A DNA stretch of 64,000 nt, taken from the NCBI RefSeq assembly GCF_001182045.1, contig NZ_CVTY01000006.1:292086-356085 (forward strand), written 5' to 3'. The position numbers and the translations under genes are program-made. Below the pieces are notes generated by a model. It did no database searches and was not told the origin of the DNA. It saw nothing but the letters and a program-made list of their open reading frames with translations. Each line of letters starts with the position of its first letter. The stretch's first letter is position 1. Below are positions 24,084 through 32,771 of the stretch, one piece after another. This stretch comes from Dakarella massiliensis. GTDB taxonomy: Bacteria > Pseudomonadota > Gammaproteobacteria > Burkholderiales > Burkholderiaceae_F.

Positions 24084-25037
24084 ATGAATGACACGCTTCT
24101 CCGTATCGCGCTCCTCCTCATCGATACGATCGTCCCGATTTCGCTTGGCTACATTCTTCATAAAAAAGGCATCGTCACCCAGGAAGGGACGAAAAAGGTC
24201 TTCACGTTTAATGTCCGCGTGGTCTTTACGGTCCTCGCGGTGATCTCCTTCTGGAGCCTTCATATCGGCCCCGCGATCTTCTGGGTGCCGGTGATCGCGC
24301 TCGTGATCACGTTCCTCCCGTACTTCATCATGATGGCGGCGACGAAAAAGAACCCCGATCCCCGGGAGCGGGGTGCGCTGGTGACGGCCGGGATGCTCGG
24401 GAACACCGGGACGCTTGGGGGCCTTGTCTGTTACCTGCTTCTTGGGCCCGCCGCGTTCGCGTACGTGCAGATCGTCGCCGTGATCCAGAACGTGCTTCTC
24501 ATTACGTTCAACTTCCCGGTCGCGCAGAAGTTCCACGACATGGCGGTGGCGGGTGAGGGCAAAGCGCCGATGAAGAAGCGCTCGTTCTCGGAACTCTTCT
24601 TCACCTGGAATCAGGTCGCGCTGATCGGGATGATCGTCGGGGCGGGGCTCTCGCTCGCCCACGTGCCGCAGCCTGAGTGGCTTCAGATGGTGTTTAAGCC
24701 GCTCGTGCACCTTGGGGCCTGGATCGCGTTCCTCCCGGTGGGCCTGCTTCTCGACTTCGACGCGGCGCGCCGCGAGATGTCGAAGACGCTGTGGCTGATG
24801 CCCCTCAAATTTATCCTGATGCCGCTCGTCGTCTGGGCACTCTGCGCCTTGCTCATCACGAATCCCGTGATGGCGGCGACCTTGATCATCGTCTCCTCCT
24901 GCCCGACGGCCATCAATTCGGTGCTCACGTGCGCGCTCTATGGGCTCAAAACCAACATCGCGGTCTCGTCCTTTATGACAAGCACCACGGTTTTCGCGCT
25001 CGTCATGTGCCCGATCTACTTCTTCCTCTTCCGGTAA
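24084..25037 (+). CDS. AEC-family transporter
   Basis: A 317-residue inner-membrane permease of the auxin efflux carrier family, which in bacteria moves malate, malonate or other carboxylates. About ten hydrophobic segments are visible in the usual 5+5 arrangement. Family-like landmarks are IVPISLGYILHKKG near the N-terminus, GMLGNTGTLGGLV (about 98-110; the broken helix with Asn/Gly) and ATLIIVSSCPTAINSVLTCALYG (about 266-288; the second broken helix). The ATG at 24084 has no obvious Shine-Dalgarno. Followed by an AAAAACCGG/CCGGTTTTT hairpin at 25036-25055 that includes the stop codon. Confidence 0.88.
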   Translation: MNDTLLRIALLLIDTIVPISLGYILHKKGIVTQEGTKKVFTFNVRVVFTVLAVISFWSLHIGPAIFWVPVIALVITFLPYFIMMAATKKNPDPRERGALVTAGMLGNTGTLGGLVCYLLLGPAAFAYVQIVAVIQNVLLITFNFPVAQKFHDMAVAGEGKAPMKKRSFSELFFTWNQVALIGMIVGAGLSLAHVPQPEWLQMVFKPLVHLGAWIAFLPVGLLLDFDAARREMSKTLWLMPLKFILMPLVVWALCALLITNPVMAATLIIVSSCPTAINSVLTCALYGLKTNIAVSSFMTSTTVFALVMCPIYFFLFR

Positions 25038-25055
25038 AAACCGGTTCCGGTTTTT
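25036..25055. terminator. Hairpin at the AEC stop codon
   Basis: AAAAACCGG (25036-25044), a TT loop and CCGGTTTTT (25047-25055): compact bidirectional terminator-like hairpin overlapping the stop. Confidence 0.6.
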
Positions 25056-25176
25056 GCCGCTCTGAACTCCTGAAACACTGGGTTACCTTGACCTGGTGTT
25101 TCTTTTTTGCCGTTCCGGTATAAATCGTCAGTCGCGGACCGAAGTGAAGGTCTGTATTTATTTTTGGAGGTCTTCA

Positions 25177-26061
25177 ATGAAGATCCATCCGTCTGCCGTG
25201 GCGATCACCGCGGCGCTTATTGTTGCCTCCGTGCTTCTCGCGCCGTCGCGCGCTCACGCCTGCACGCTCTACGCCGCGGCGGGAACGGCGGTCGATGACG
25301 GCGGCGTCATGATGTCAAAAGTCCGGGACTGGCGTCCAAGCGAGGAAACGCTGGTCCGCGTGACCCCGAAACCGGGCGAAGGCTACGCGTACGTGGGACT
25401 CGCGACCGGCAAGTACCAGAACTTCAACATGGGCGTGAATGAGAAGGGGCTCGCGCTCGGGCTCTCCACCGCGGGCTCGATCCCGAAGAAAGAGCGCCTC
25501 GCGATGCCTCACTTCAGGTCGAAGGACGGCTTCACCTCCCCCGCGTACCTGCTTCGCCACTGCGCGACGGTGGAAGAGGCGATCCGAGCGACGGAAGCCT
25601 ACGTGGAACCCGTGAACTTCATCCTCGCGGATAAAACGGAGGCCGCCGTGATTGAGGTGATGCCAGGCGGCAAGCGCACCGTGAAGCGGATCAAGACGGG
25701 GACGATCGCCCACACGAATCACTATATCGAGCCCGAGTCTGAAGCCTTTAACCAGAAGATCGGGAAGAGCTCCGAAGTGAGGCTCGCGCGGATAAAGGCG
25801 CTGCTCGCGGACTCCACATCGGACGGGAAGACGATGACGTTCGATGCCTTCAAGGCGCTCGGTCACGACCGGAACGCGGGTCCCGATCACAGCATCTGGC
25901 GCACGGGAAGCCAGCCGGACGGCACCCAGACTGTCGCCTATATGGCGGTGAAGTTCCCGAAGGCGGGCGGGTACCCGATCCTGCATCTTGAGTGGCGGAC
26001 GAAGGCGGACGACCCTGCGTCGCTCCAGGTGATCGAGGAACCGGTGACGTTTAATCGATAA
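25177..26061 (+). CDS. Exported C45 / choloylglycine-type Ntn hydrolase
   Basis: A 294-residue linear-amide C-N hydrolase of the Ntn superfamily (penicillin V acylase / bile salt hydrolase / C45 relatives). It cleaves an amide using an N-terminal Cys. The signal peptide ends SRAHA and the next residue is C29 (CTLYAAAGTAVDDGGVMMSKVRDW), so signal peptidase itself would expose the nucleophile. Other family marks are MGVNEKGLALGLSTAG, the acidic/aromatic PVNFILADKTEAAVIEV and IAHTNHYIEPESEAF, the last being typical of C45. The likely location is the periplasm. ATG 25177 has TGGAGG 6 bp upstream. In a gut organism, N-acyl amino acids or bile conjugates are plausible substrates; that is inference. 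Confidence 0.82.
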   Translation: MKIHPSAVAITAALIVASVLLAPSRAHACTLYAAAGTAVDDGGVMMSKVRDWRPSEETLVRVTPKPGEGYAYVGLATGKYQNFNMGVNEKGLALGLSTAGSIPKKERLAMPHFRSKDGFTSPAYLLRHCATVEEAIRATEAYVEPVNFILADKTEAAVIEVMPGGKRTVKRIKTGTIAHTNHYIEPESEAFNQKIGKSSEVRLARIKALLADSTSDGKTMTFDAFKALGHDRNAGPDHSIWRTGSQPDGTQTVAYMAVKFPKAGGYPILHLEWRTKADDPASLQVIEEPVTFNR

Positions 26062-26225
26062 CCCAGTTCCGCGTCTTACTCGAAACCCGAGGCTCACCGC
26101 CCCGGTTTTTTTTGTTGGGCGGAAGAAAGAGGGGGCTCGGGCGGAACCCAGCCGCCCGGGCGTCTTCCAATGGTGCAGCGTCTGCCGTACCTGTCTGGAA
26201 TTGATTTCTTTTTGATTAATAGATC

Positions 26226-26330
26226 CTGATAGAAAAGACCGAAAAACTCATAGCAGCTAATAGTTACTGATACACCCTATGCGCTTCTATCTGAAGCTAT
26301 GAGAAAACAGCTGTAACGGATACCGTACCC
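26226..26330. repeat. Phased heptamer array 1 plus 18-mer
   Basis: Six heptamers start at 26247, 26257, 26267, 26277, 26287 and 26297, exactly 10 bp apart: CTCATAG, CTAATAG, CTGATAC, then CTATGCG, CTATCTG, CTATGAG. The first three have the inverse orientation of the last three, making a palindromic set. A further CTGATAG lies at 26226-26232. Nine bases later follows GTAACGGATACCGTACCC (26313-26330). The surrounding 26062-26621 region holds no gene; a weak GC hairpin with T-run after the C45 gene lies near 26084-26112. Confidence 0.8.
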
Positions 26331-26447
26331 GGTGAGAGCGGAAGAGGGGGCTCATCGGGAGAGCGGGAGGCGGTTTTCCGTGTTCCGGCGGGGAGAAAAG
26401 GTTCGGAGGAGCGCGGCTCTGAAACGCCCCCGCTGAGGCTCTGAAAT

Positions 26448-26529
26448 CTCATAGTTTCTAATAGGATGTATCAGTTTCTATCAGCATCTATCAGGAACTA
26501 TGAGAAAAGCGGTAACGGGAACCGTACCC
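26448..26529. repeat. Phased heptamer array 2 plus 18-mer
   Basis: CTCATAG, CTAATAG, GTATCAG, CTATCAG, CTATCAG, CTATGAG start at 26448, 26458, 26468, 26478, 26488 and 26498, again exactly 10 bp apart. GTAACGGGAACCGTACCC follows at 26512-26529. The unit repeats array 1 about 200 bp downstream, ending 93 bp before the sensor kinase ATG. Confidence 0.8.
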
Positions 26530-26621
26530 GGGAGCGAGGCTCAGTTCTCCCTTGATTTCTCTTTCACGGTTTCTCGTGTAGAGTCGAGGAGAGTGACGTT
26601 TCTCTTTCCTTTCCTTTCACC

Positions 26622-28439
26622 ATGATCCGGAAACTCTGTGCCGCGGTTCTCTGTGTCGCCGTGATCGGGACCTCGGGGGCTGACCCCGTGCTCCCGAAGG
26701 CACCGCCTGTGCGTCTTGCCGTGGTGAATAGCTATGGGGAGGCGCTCTCGGTCCGGTACTTCTCGGCAACCGTCGACGCGATCGCGCGGGCGGTGGAGCC
26801 GAGGCAGCTTCTCATTCATGAGTACGATCCGCCATCGTTTCTCGCGGCCGCGAAAGCGAACGCCTTCGATATCTCGATCGCGTCGAGCGGCCTGAGCTCC
26901 TTGATGCTCGAAGGAACGAATGGCTCCGCGCTTCTCACCCTCACCTCATTCCGCGCCAAAGACCCGAACCACGCGAATGGCGCGGCGGTCGTGGTGCGGG
27001 GAGACCGGACGGATCTCCAGACGAAGGGCGACCTCGCGGGGAAAGATCTCGCGATCGTCGGCCGTCAGGCGTTTGCCGGGTGGCAGGTGCCGGCGGGCGA
27101 CATGATCCGTCAGGGGCTCGACCCCGACCATTACTTCGGGTCGGTGACGGAAGTCGGGATGCCGATGACGAATGTATTGGATGCCGTAAAGTCCGGCCGC
27201 GCGGACGGGGGCTTCGTGATCACGTGTCTCCTCGAGGAATTGGAGTCCGAAGGGAAGATCCAGCCAGGCGACTTCCGGGTGATCGGGGAACGGAAGGGGG
27301 ATAGCGGATTCCGCTGTCGGCACTCCACGATGCTCTACCCCGGCTGGTTCCTCTCCGTGAAACCGAGTCTCGGGTCAGCGGATTCCAGACGTGTGCTGAA
27401 GGCGCTCCTCGACCTGCCGCCTTCCGGCCGCTCCGGGCTCTACTGGACTGTCGCGAGTGACCGGAAAACGATGCGGAATCTCTTTACGCTCATGAATCTT
27501 GAGCCTGAGCCACGCGGGATCCGGTGGGCGCTCCGCGAATACTGGCAGTACGTGTTCGGGGCCGCGATTCTGCTCGTGATCCTGATCCTCTATTCGTCCG
27601 TCATTACCGGAATGACGCGGAAACGCACGGTTGCCCTCATGAAATCGGAAGAAGACCGGCTGCGGGCGGAACTCGAACTCAAGAAGCAATCTGAAAAGAT
27701 CGGGTCGCTCGAAAAGGTTCGGGCCGTGGGGCTGATTTCCAGCATGCTCGCACACGAATTGAAGCAGCCGCTCGCGGTCATCATGAATTACGCGCAGGGG
27801 CTCGAGATGCGGCTTTCCCGCGGGACGATGAAAGAGGAGGCGCTCCGGCATTCACTCTCTGAAATCGAGAAGGCGGGCGAAGAAGCGGACGCGATCGTGG
27901 ATCGGGTGCGGAACTTCGTGAAGGGGAAGGAGAGCGCGCATGTGCCGCTTGACCTCACAGCCGAAGTGAACAGGACGGTCGAAACCTTCAGGCGGCACAC
28001 GGATTCTCCTATAACGGTTACCGTACCCTGGAGCCCGAGTCTGATTGTCTGCGGGGACCCCGTGGAACTCGGGATCATCTTCATGAATCTCCTTCGGAAC
28101 GCGGAGACCGCGACATCGAAAAACGACCCGGAGCTCCCGCCCCGGATCACGATCACGATGCGGCGGGAGGGGGAGAGGGCGGTCGCGGAAGTATCGGACA
28201 ACGGGCCGAGGCTCACGGATGAAGCGTTTTCGCGGCTCTCGGAACTCGGGAAATCGACCCGGAAGGAAGGTCTCGGGCTCGGGCTCGGGATCACGAAGGA
28301 ACTCGCGGAGGGGCTCGGGGGCTCGATCAAATTCGAGCGCCGCTCGGAGCGCGGTCTTACGGTAACGGTTACCGTACCGCTCTGTCCCGAAGACAAGGTG
28401 AAAACATATTGGAGTGAGCAGAAAGAGAAGAACGCGTAA
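26622..28439 (+). CDS. Sensor histidine kinase with PhnD-like periplasmic domain (TtrS-like)
   Basis: A 605-residue membrane sensor kinase. Signal MIRKLCAAVLCVAVIGTSGA; periplasmic substrate-binding-like domain of the PhnD/TtrS type (about 25-295; YFSATVDAIARAV...FDISIASSG); one membrane helix (YVFGAAILLVILILYSSVI, about 308-326); coiled linker; then HisKA with H-box SMLAHELKQPLAVIMNYAQ (His about 377) and HATPase with NLLRNAETA (N), DNGPRL (G1) and GLGLGLGI (G2). TtrS senses tetrathionate; here the ligand is unknown. The following gene is its broken response regulator, and a molybdopterin oxidoreductase lies next. Two copies of the ACCGTACC 18-mer lie inside the coding sequence (28011-28028, 28362-28379), both encoding TVTVP or similar. 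Confidence 0.87.
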   Translation: MIRKLCAAVLCVAVIGTSGADPVLPKAPPVRLAVVNSYGEALSVRYFSATVDAIARAVEPRQLLIHEYDPPSFLAAAKANAFDISIASSGLSSLMLEGTNGSALLTLTSFRAKDPNHANGAAVVVRGDRTDLQTKGDLAGKDLAIVGRQAFAGWQVPAGDMIRQGLDPDHYFGSVTEVGMPMTNVLDAVKSGRADGGFVITCLLEELESEGKIQPGDFRVIGERKGDSGFRCRHSTMLYPGWFLSVKPSLGSADSRRVLKALLDLPPSGRSGLYWTVASDRKTMRNLFTLMNLEPEPRGIRWALREYWQYVFGAAILLVILILYSSVITGMTRKRTVALMKSEEDRLRAELELKKQSEKIGSLEKVRAVGLISSMLAHELKQPLAVIMNYAQGLEMRLSRGTMKEEALRHSLSEIEKAGEEADAIVDRVRNFVKGKESAHVPLDLTAEVNRTVETFRRHTDSPITVTVPWSPSLIVCGDPVELGIIFMNLLRNAETATSKNDPELPPRITITMRREGERAVAEVSDNGPRLTDEAFSRLSELGKSTRKEGLGLGLGITKELAEGLGGSIKFERRSERGLTVTVTVPLCPEDKVKTYWSEQKEKNA

Positions 28440-28574
28440 GAATTAAGACACCGGGGACCCCCCCCGACAGTTTCCCACCCGGCTCCGGCCTCCCCCGAAG
28501 AGGCACGAGAAGCCAAAAAACACAAAAGGAAACCGCCGGACGCGCCCGCGTTGGAATCAAAGGAGAAGCAAGGC

Positions 28575-29244
28575 ATGGCTGATATGCGAGAGGAGGCGGC
28601 GATCCGCGTCGTGGATGACGAGGCATCCGTCCGCCACTCCTGGGAATTTATTCTGGAAAGCGCCGAGTGGACCGTGCGGTCCTACGCGAGCGCGGAGGCG
28701 TTTCTGAAGCTTGACGACCCGCATGTCCCGGGGTGCGTCGTGCTCGACGTGCAGATGCCGGGAATGAGCGGGATTGAATTGATGCGGGAACTCGCGTCCC
28801 GCCGCAACCGCCTCCCTGTGATCTTCGCGACCGCGCACGGCGACATCGATATGGCGGTGCAGGCGTGTGATCTTCGCGACCGCGCACGGCGACATCGATA
28901 TGGCGGTGCAGGCGCTGAAAGACGGGGCATCCGACTTCCTTCCGAAGCCCGTCAAAGCCGACCGCCTGATCGCGGCGATTGAGAAAGCCGTCAAAGCGGA
29001 TCTCGATCGCCGGAAGGCGGAGGACGGGATCGCCGCCGCCCGGACGCTCTGGGACACACTGACGCCCCGCGAAAAAGAAGTGGCGAAAGGCGTTGCCGCG
29101 GGCGACCTCAATAAGCAGGTCGCGGATCAGCTCGGGATCACGGAGAAGACCGTCCAGGCGCACCGGAGCTCGCTCCTCCGGAAGCTCGGGCTCCGGGGGA
29201 GCGCTGAACTCGCCTCCTTCCTCATTTCAATCGGAGAGCGTTAG
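28575..29244 (+). pseudogene. FixJ/TtrR-type response regulator, broken by 49-bp duplication
   Basis: It would be a 206-residue two-component regulator: receiver domain (AIRVVDDEASVRHSW acidic pair, VVLDVQMPGMSG phosphoacceptor, FLPKPVKADRL lysine) and LuxR HTH (LTPREKEVAKGVAAGDLNKQVADQLGITEKTVQAHRSSLLRKLG). A perfect 49-bp tandem duplication (28817-28865, 28866-28914) shifts the frame after DMAVQA, so the main product ends inside the receiver domain at 28980-28982. A downstream frame from GTG 28867 could make a protein with the rest of the receiver and the HTH. Removing one copy restores everything. ATG 28575 follows AGGAG. Confidence 0.85.
28817..28914. repeat. Perfect 49-bp tandem direct duplication
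   Basis: Copies 28817-28865 and 28866-28914 are identical. 49 is not a multiple of three, so the duplication frameshifts the response regulator. Recombination or slippage between copies would restore the gene precisely. Confidence 0.95.
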
Positions 29245-29277
29245 CCCCTGTTCCTATTCTTTCCCTCCAAAACCCCG

Positions 29278-29317
29278 CCCCCTGAAAAGCGATGACTTTC
29301 AGGGGGTTATCTTTTTG
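29278..29317 (+). terminator. Terminator after the two-component genes
   Basis: CCCCCTGAAA (29278-29287) pairs with TTTCAGGGGG (29297-29306), followed by TTATCTTTTT. The following 29318-29520 is a promoter region for the oxidoreductase operon. Confidence 0.8.
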
Positions 29318-29520
29318 TATTACGAGAAACCTCCCGTACCCACCCACGGCATTCCTCCAATACCGTGTCGGGGAGAATATCGGATTTATCTGTTTTTAAA
29401 AGAAAAATAAGATCAGGTTGTGAGGTCAGAAGTGAGACCGGAGAGGCACGGCCCCGATACAAAAAAGCTTGCCGGCACTTGAAGGCTCCTTCGAAAGACC
29501 TATTTCGGGAGATATTGGAG

Positions 29521-32163
29521 ATGGAAACCAGAACTGAAAGGAGAACCGGGGTCGGACTGTCCCGGCGAACGCTGCTCGCGGGTACGGCAGCCGCTGCCGG
29601 CGCGTCCGCAATTTCGTGGAAGGTGATCGCGGAGCAGATCGAGACTCTGAAGAAAGAAGGATGGGAAGCGAACCCCGTCGCCTGCAAGGTGTGCGGCGGC
29701 GGATGCGGTCTCATCATCATGAAGAAAACGGGCGTGAAGCCGAGTCTCGCGACGGTGCGCGTGTTCCCGAATCCGATGCATCCGCAGCGCGGCATGTGCG
29801 GGCGCGCGTCTCAGGCCGCGATGCTCTGGGCAAGCCCCTATCGGCTGAAGAAGCCGCTGAAGCGGGTCGGCGCCCGGGGCGAAGGGAAGTTTAAGGAAGT
29901 CTCGTGGGACGAGGCGTTGGACGGCATAGCGAAGCAGCTGAAGCCGATCGTGGAGAAGTATGGCGAGTCGTCCGTCGTCTACACGAGCCACACGCTTTCC
30001 GGCATCCAGAAGTGGGCGTCCTTTACGCTCGGGACGATCAATCAGATCGGGCATCAGGCGACCTGCAACACCGCGGGGAACGCCGGCCGGATTCTCGCGT
30101 TCGGTAAGAAGTATCAGGGAAAGAACAAGATTGACCCGGATTACGATCACGCGTCCGTGATCATGCTCGTCGGCCGCTCGATCAACTGCCCGATGGGGGT
30201 CGCGCACCGGCTCGTGGAAGCGAAGGACCGCGGGGCGAAGGTGATCTTCGTGAACCCCTGGCAGCCGGATCCCGCGCTCGGGACCGCGGACTGGATCCCG
30301 GTGGTGCCGGGAACCGACGGCGCTCTCATTTTCTCGATGCTCCAGGTGATGATCCGGAAGAAGCTTTACGACGCCGAGTTCCTCGCTCGGCAGACAAACG
30401 CCGCCTATCTCGTGAGTTCCGACGACGGTCACCCGATCACGAAGGCGGAGCTGACCGGCACGGACTCGGACGCCGATAAGGCGCTCTACGCGATGCGGAC
30501 CAAGGCAGGCACCGTGGTTTTCCGCGGCGTGAAGACCGAGAAGGTGACGGACCCGGCGACGGGGAAGGAAAAGGAAGTTCAGTCCTTCATTGAGAACGCC
30601 GGGGATGTGCCGGAGCTTGAGTGGAATGGCGAACTGAAGACGAAGGCTGGAGCCGTGATCCCCGTGAAGACCGTCTTCATGGCGTACGCGGAAGAGGCTG
30701 CGAAGTATGAGCCCGCCGCCGCGGCGAAGATCACCGGTATCGCGGCTGACCGCATTGTCCGTCTCGCCCGCCTCATGGCGACGAAGAAGGGCGTCTTTGA
30801 AGACAACTGGTACTCAAGCCGGAACGGGAACGACGTCGAGCTCTGCCACCTCCTCTGCGCCGCGAACGCCTTTATCGGAAACGTCGATCAGCAGGGCGGT
30901 CTCTGCGTGGAAGAGAGTTCCGGGCTGACGTCTTCTTCAATCAAGTTTGACGCGAAGACGAAGACCTGCACCGCGCCGAATGGGAACACGTGGGAAATCA
31001 CGAATACGCTCCGCGCGGACCAGGCTTACTTCCCCGCGGCTCCGGGATCGTTCTTCGCGCTTCAGAAAGAATTGGAAGAAGAAAAGCCTTACCCCGTGAA
31101 GGCGCTCTTCGTGACGGCGTCAAATCTCCTCCAGCGTGAGGCGAATACCGATCGCATGAGAAAGATGCTGATGAAGTTCGACCTCGTCGTGGTGCAGGAC
31201 GTGATGCCGCAGGAAACGTGTGACTACGCGGACTACGTTCTCCCCGCCACGATGTTCCTCGAGAAGGGCGGTGTGACGGGAATTGAATTCGCGCGCGAAA
31301 TGGGCGGCGCGATTCAGCGTAACGCCCCGGGGCTTCCGATTCCGGATGGGAATGAGTCGCGGGACGACCTCTTCCCGCTGCTCGAAGTCATCCGCCGCGC
31401 CTGGCCGGACCGTGCCGCCCGGCTCGGGTACACGAAAGAATGCAAGACAAACGCCGAATTCCGGAAGTGGAATAAGACGCTCTCTGAAGGCTACGGGCTC
31501 CCGAAACTGATGGCGGATCTCGAAGCGAAGGATCCCGAGAAAGCGAAGGCCGTGAAGGAGTCGCTCGACGCGAACGGGTGGGCCGTCGTGAAACCGAAGG
31601 CCTACGGGACGTACCCGTATAAGAAGCCCTTCGACACGCCGACCGGAAAGATGGAGATTTACGCGTTCTGGCCGTACCTCAAAGCGAACCGGAAGGGCGT
31701 CCCCGGGCTCCCTGCCTGGGAACCCGTGAAGGCCTACACGCTCCCCTCGAAACCAAACGAGTTCTACATGGTGTCCGGCAAGAACCTCCAGGGGAACTCG
31801 GGTCTCGGGATGTTCGGACCGGGGTCGCACGCGAATTCGGAGCGCCGCGCCGTGATGAATCCGGATGACGCCGCCCGGATCGGGGTCCGTGAGAACGCGC
31901 TCCTTGAAATCCGCGCGATCGACACGGGGTTCACCGAGAAGTCTCGCGTGCATCTCTCCTATCGCATCAAGCAGGGGTGCCTTCACATGCCGGGGTTCTC
32001 AGGCGGCACCCGCTCGAAACTCTTACGCGCCATGAGCCCCGAGACCGCGGACTGGATGGAAGAGGGTGTGAATCCCAACTGGTTCGCGACCGGTTACGCG
32101 AGTCCCGTCTTCGGACCGCTCGCGAATAACGGGTCCGTCTCGGTGAAGGTCCTTTCTGACTAG
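29521..32163 (+). CDS. Tat-exported molybdopterin oxidoreductase, PhsA/PsrA/TtrA-type catalytic subunit
   Basis: An 880-residue catalytic subunit of a periplasmic complex iron-sulfur molybdoenzyme. Tat signal GLSRRTLLAGTAAAAGASA; 4Fe-4S motif C-x2-C-x3-C (ACKVCGGGCGL) with the fourth Cys in RGMCGRA; Mo-bis-PGD domains with HQATCNTAGNAG, where the Cys suits the thiosulfate/polysulfide/tetrathionate/arsenate group (Cys-ligated). Late motifs are VVVQDVMPQETCDYADYVLPATMFLEKGGVTGIEF and MVSGKNLQGNSG. It likely reduces a sulfur oxyanion or similar acceptor, with the ferredoxin (32178) and anchor (32768) as partners in an operon. ATG 29521 is preceded by GGGAG and begins the Tat signal; upstream in-frame codons to 29365 are unlikely. 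Control by the adjacent two-component system is inferred. Confidence 0.85.
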   Translation: METRTERRTGVGLSRRTLLAGTAAAAGASAISWKVIAEQIETLKKEGWEANPVACKVCGGGCGLIIMKKTGVKPSLATVRVFPNPMHPQRGMCGRASQAAMLWASPYRLKKPLKRVGARGEGKFKEVSWDEALDGIAKQLKPIVEKYGESSVVYTSHTLSGIQKWASFTLGTINQIGHQATCNTAGNAGRILAFGKKYQGKNKIDPDYDHASVIMLVGRSINCPMGVAHRLVEAKDRGAKVIFVNPWQPDPALGTADWIPVVPGTDGALIFSMLQVMIRKKLYDAEFLARQTNAAYLVSSDDGHPITKAELTGTDSDADKALYAMRTKAGTVVFRGVKTEKVTDPATGKEKEVQSFIENAGDVPELEWNGELKTKAGAVIPVKTVFMAYAEEAAKYEPAAAAKITGIAADRIVRLARLMATKKGVFEDNWYSSRNGNDVELCHLLCAANAFIGNVDQQGGLCVEESSGLTSSSIKFDAKTKTCTAPNGNTWEITNTLRADQAYFPAAPGSFFALQKELEEEKPYPVKALFVTASNLLQREANTDRMRKMLMKFDLVVVQDVMPQETCDYADYVLPATMFLEKGGVTGIEFAREMGGAIQRNAPGLPIPDGNESRDDLFPLLEVIRRAWPDRAARLGYTKECKTNAEFRKWNKTLSEGYGLPKLMADLEAKDPEKAKAVKESLDANGWAVVKPKAYGTYPYKKPFDTPTGKMEIYAFWPYLKANRKGVPGLPAWEPVKAYTLPSKPNEFYMVSGKNLQGNSGLGMFGPGSHANSERRAVMNPDDAARIGVRENALLEIRAIDTGFTEKSRVHLSYRIKQGCLHMPGFSGGTRSKLLRAMSPETADWMEEGVNPNWFATGYASPVFGPLANNGSVSVKVLSD

Positions 32164-32177
32164 AGGAGCGCGAAAAA

Positions 32178-32771
32178 ATGACTGAAATGAAACCGAAGAA
32201 GCAGCTCGCGCATCTCTTTAACGCGACGCGCTGCATTGGATGCACGGCCTGCATGAATGCCTGTGCGCAGACGAATTACGGCGATGTGATGGCATCCGGA
32301 AAGCCGATCCACGGCCGCGTAATGCCGGGAAACATTCAGAAGATCGTGATGGACGGGAACCGCCGTCCGTTCCAGATCATGAGCCAGTGCCAGCAGTGCA
32401 CGGACGCGCCCTGCATCAAGGCGTGCCCATTCGGCGCGAATTACCGGGATCCGGAAACGGGCCAGGTGAAGATCGACCCGAAGCGCTGCATGGGCTGCAA
32501 CTACTGCATTACGGCGTGCCCGTATGACGCGCGGTGGAGCAATCCGCTGACAGGCCTCCCCGAGAAGTGCATGGGGGAAGGCTGCCAGAAACTCGTGGCG
32601 GAGGGGAAAGACCCGGCGTGCGTCGCCGCCTGCCCCACGAACGCCCGTGTGTTCGGCGACATCCTGGATCCGGAAAGCGCGATTTCGCGCGAGATCGCTT
32701 CCAGCCGTACCGTGAAGCTCCTTGAAGAAAAAGGCACGCTTCCTAACTTCTTTGTCGAGGTGGCGAAATGA
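32178..32771 (+). CDS. 4Fe-4S ferredoxin subunit (PhsB/TtrB/DmsB-like)
   Basis: A 197-residue electron-transfer subunit with four cysteine clusters for [4Fe-4S] centres: CIGCTACMNAC (about 19-29), CQQCTDAPCIKAC (about 73-85), CMGCNYCITAC (about 104-114), and a last set with CMGEGCQKLV and CVAACPTNA. It has no Tat signal, so it would be exported with the catalytic subunit. It lies 14 bp after the catalytic gene and its stop overlaps the next gene by ATGA. It passes electrons between the membrane subunit and the molybdenum subunit. Confidence 0.9.
   Translation: MTEMKPKKQLAHLFNATRCIGCTACMNACAQTNYGDVMASGKPIHGRVMPGNIQKIVMDGNRRPFQIMSQCQQCTDAPCIKACPFGANYRDPETGQVKIDPKRCMGCNYCITACPYDARWSNPLTGLPEKCMGEGCQKLVAEGKDPACVAACPTNARVFGDILDPESAISREIASSRTVKLLEEKGTLPNFFVEVAK

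Noticed and set aside
26226..26504. CRISPR array or plasmid iterons
   Set aside because: No spacers of 30-40 bp and no cas genes; iterons would be 17-22 bp direct repeats beside a rep gene, which is absent.
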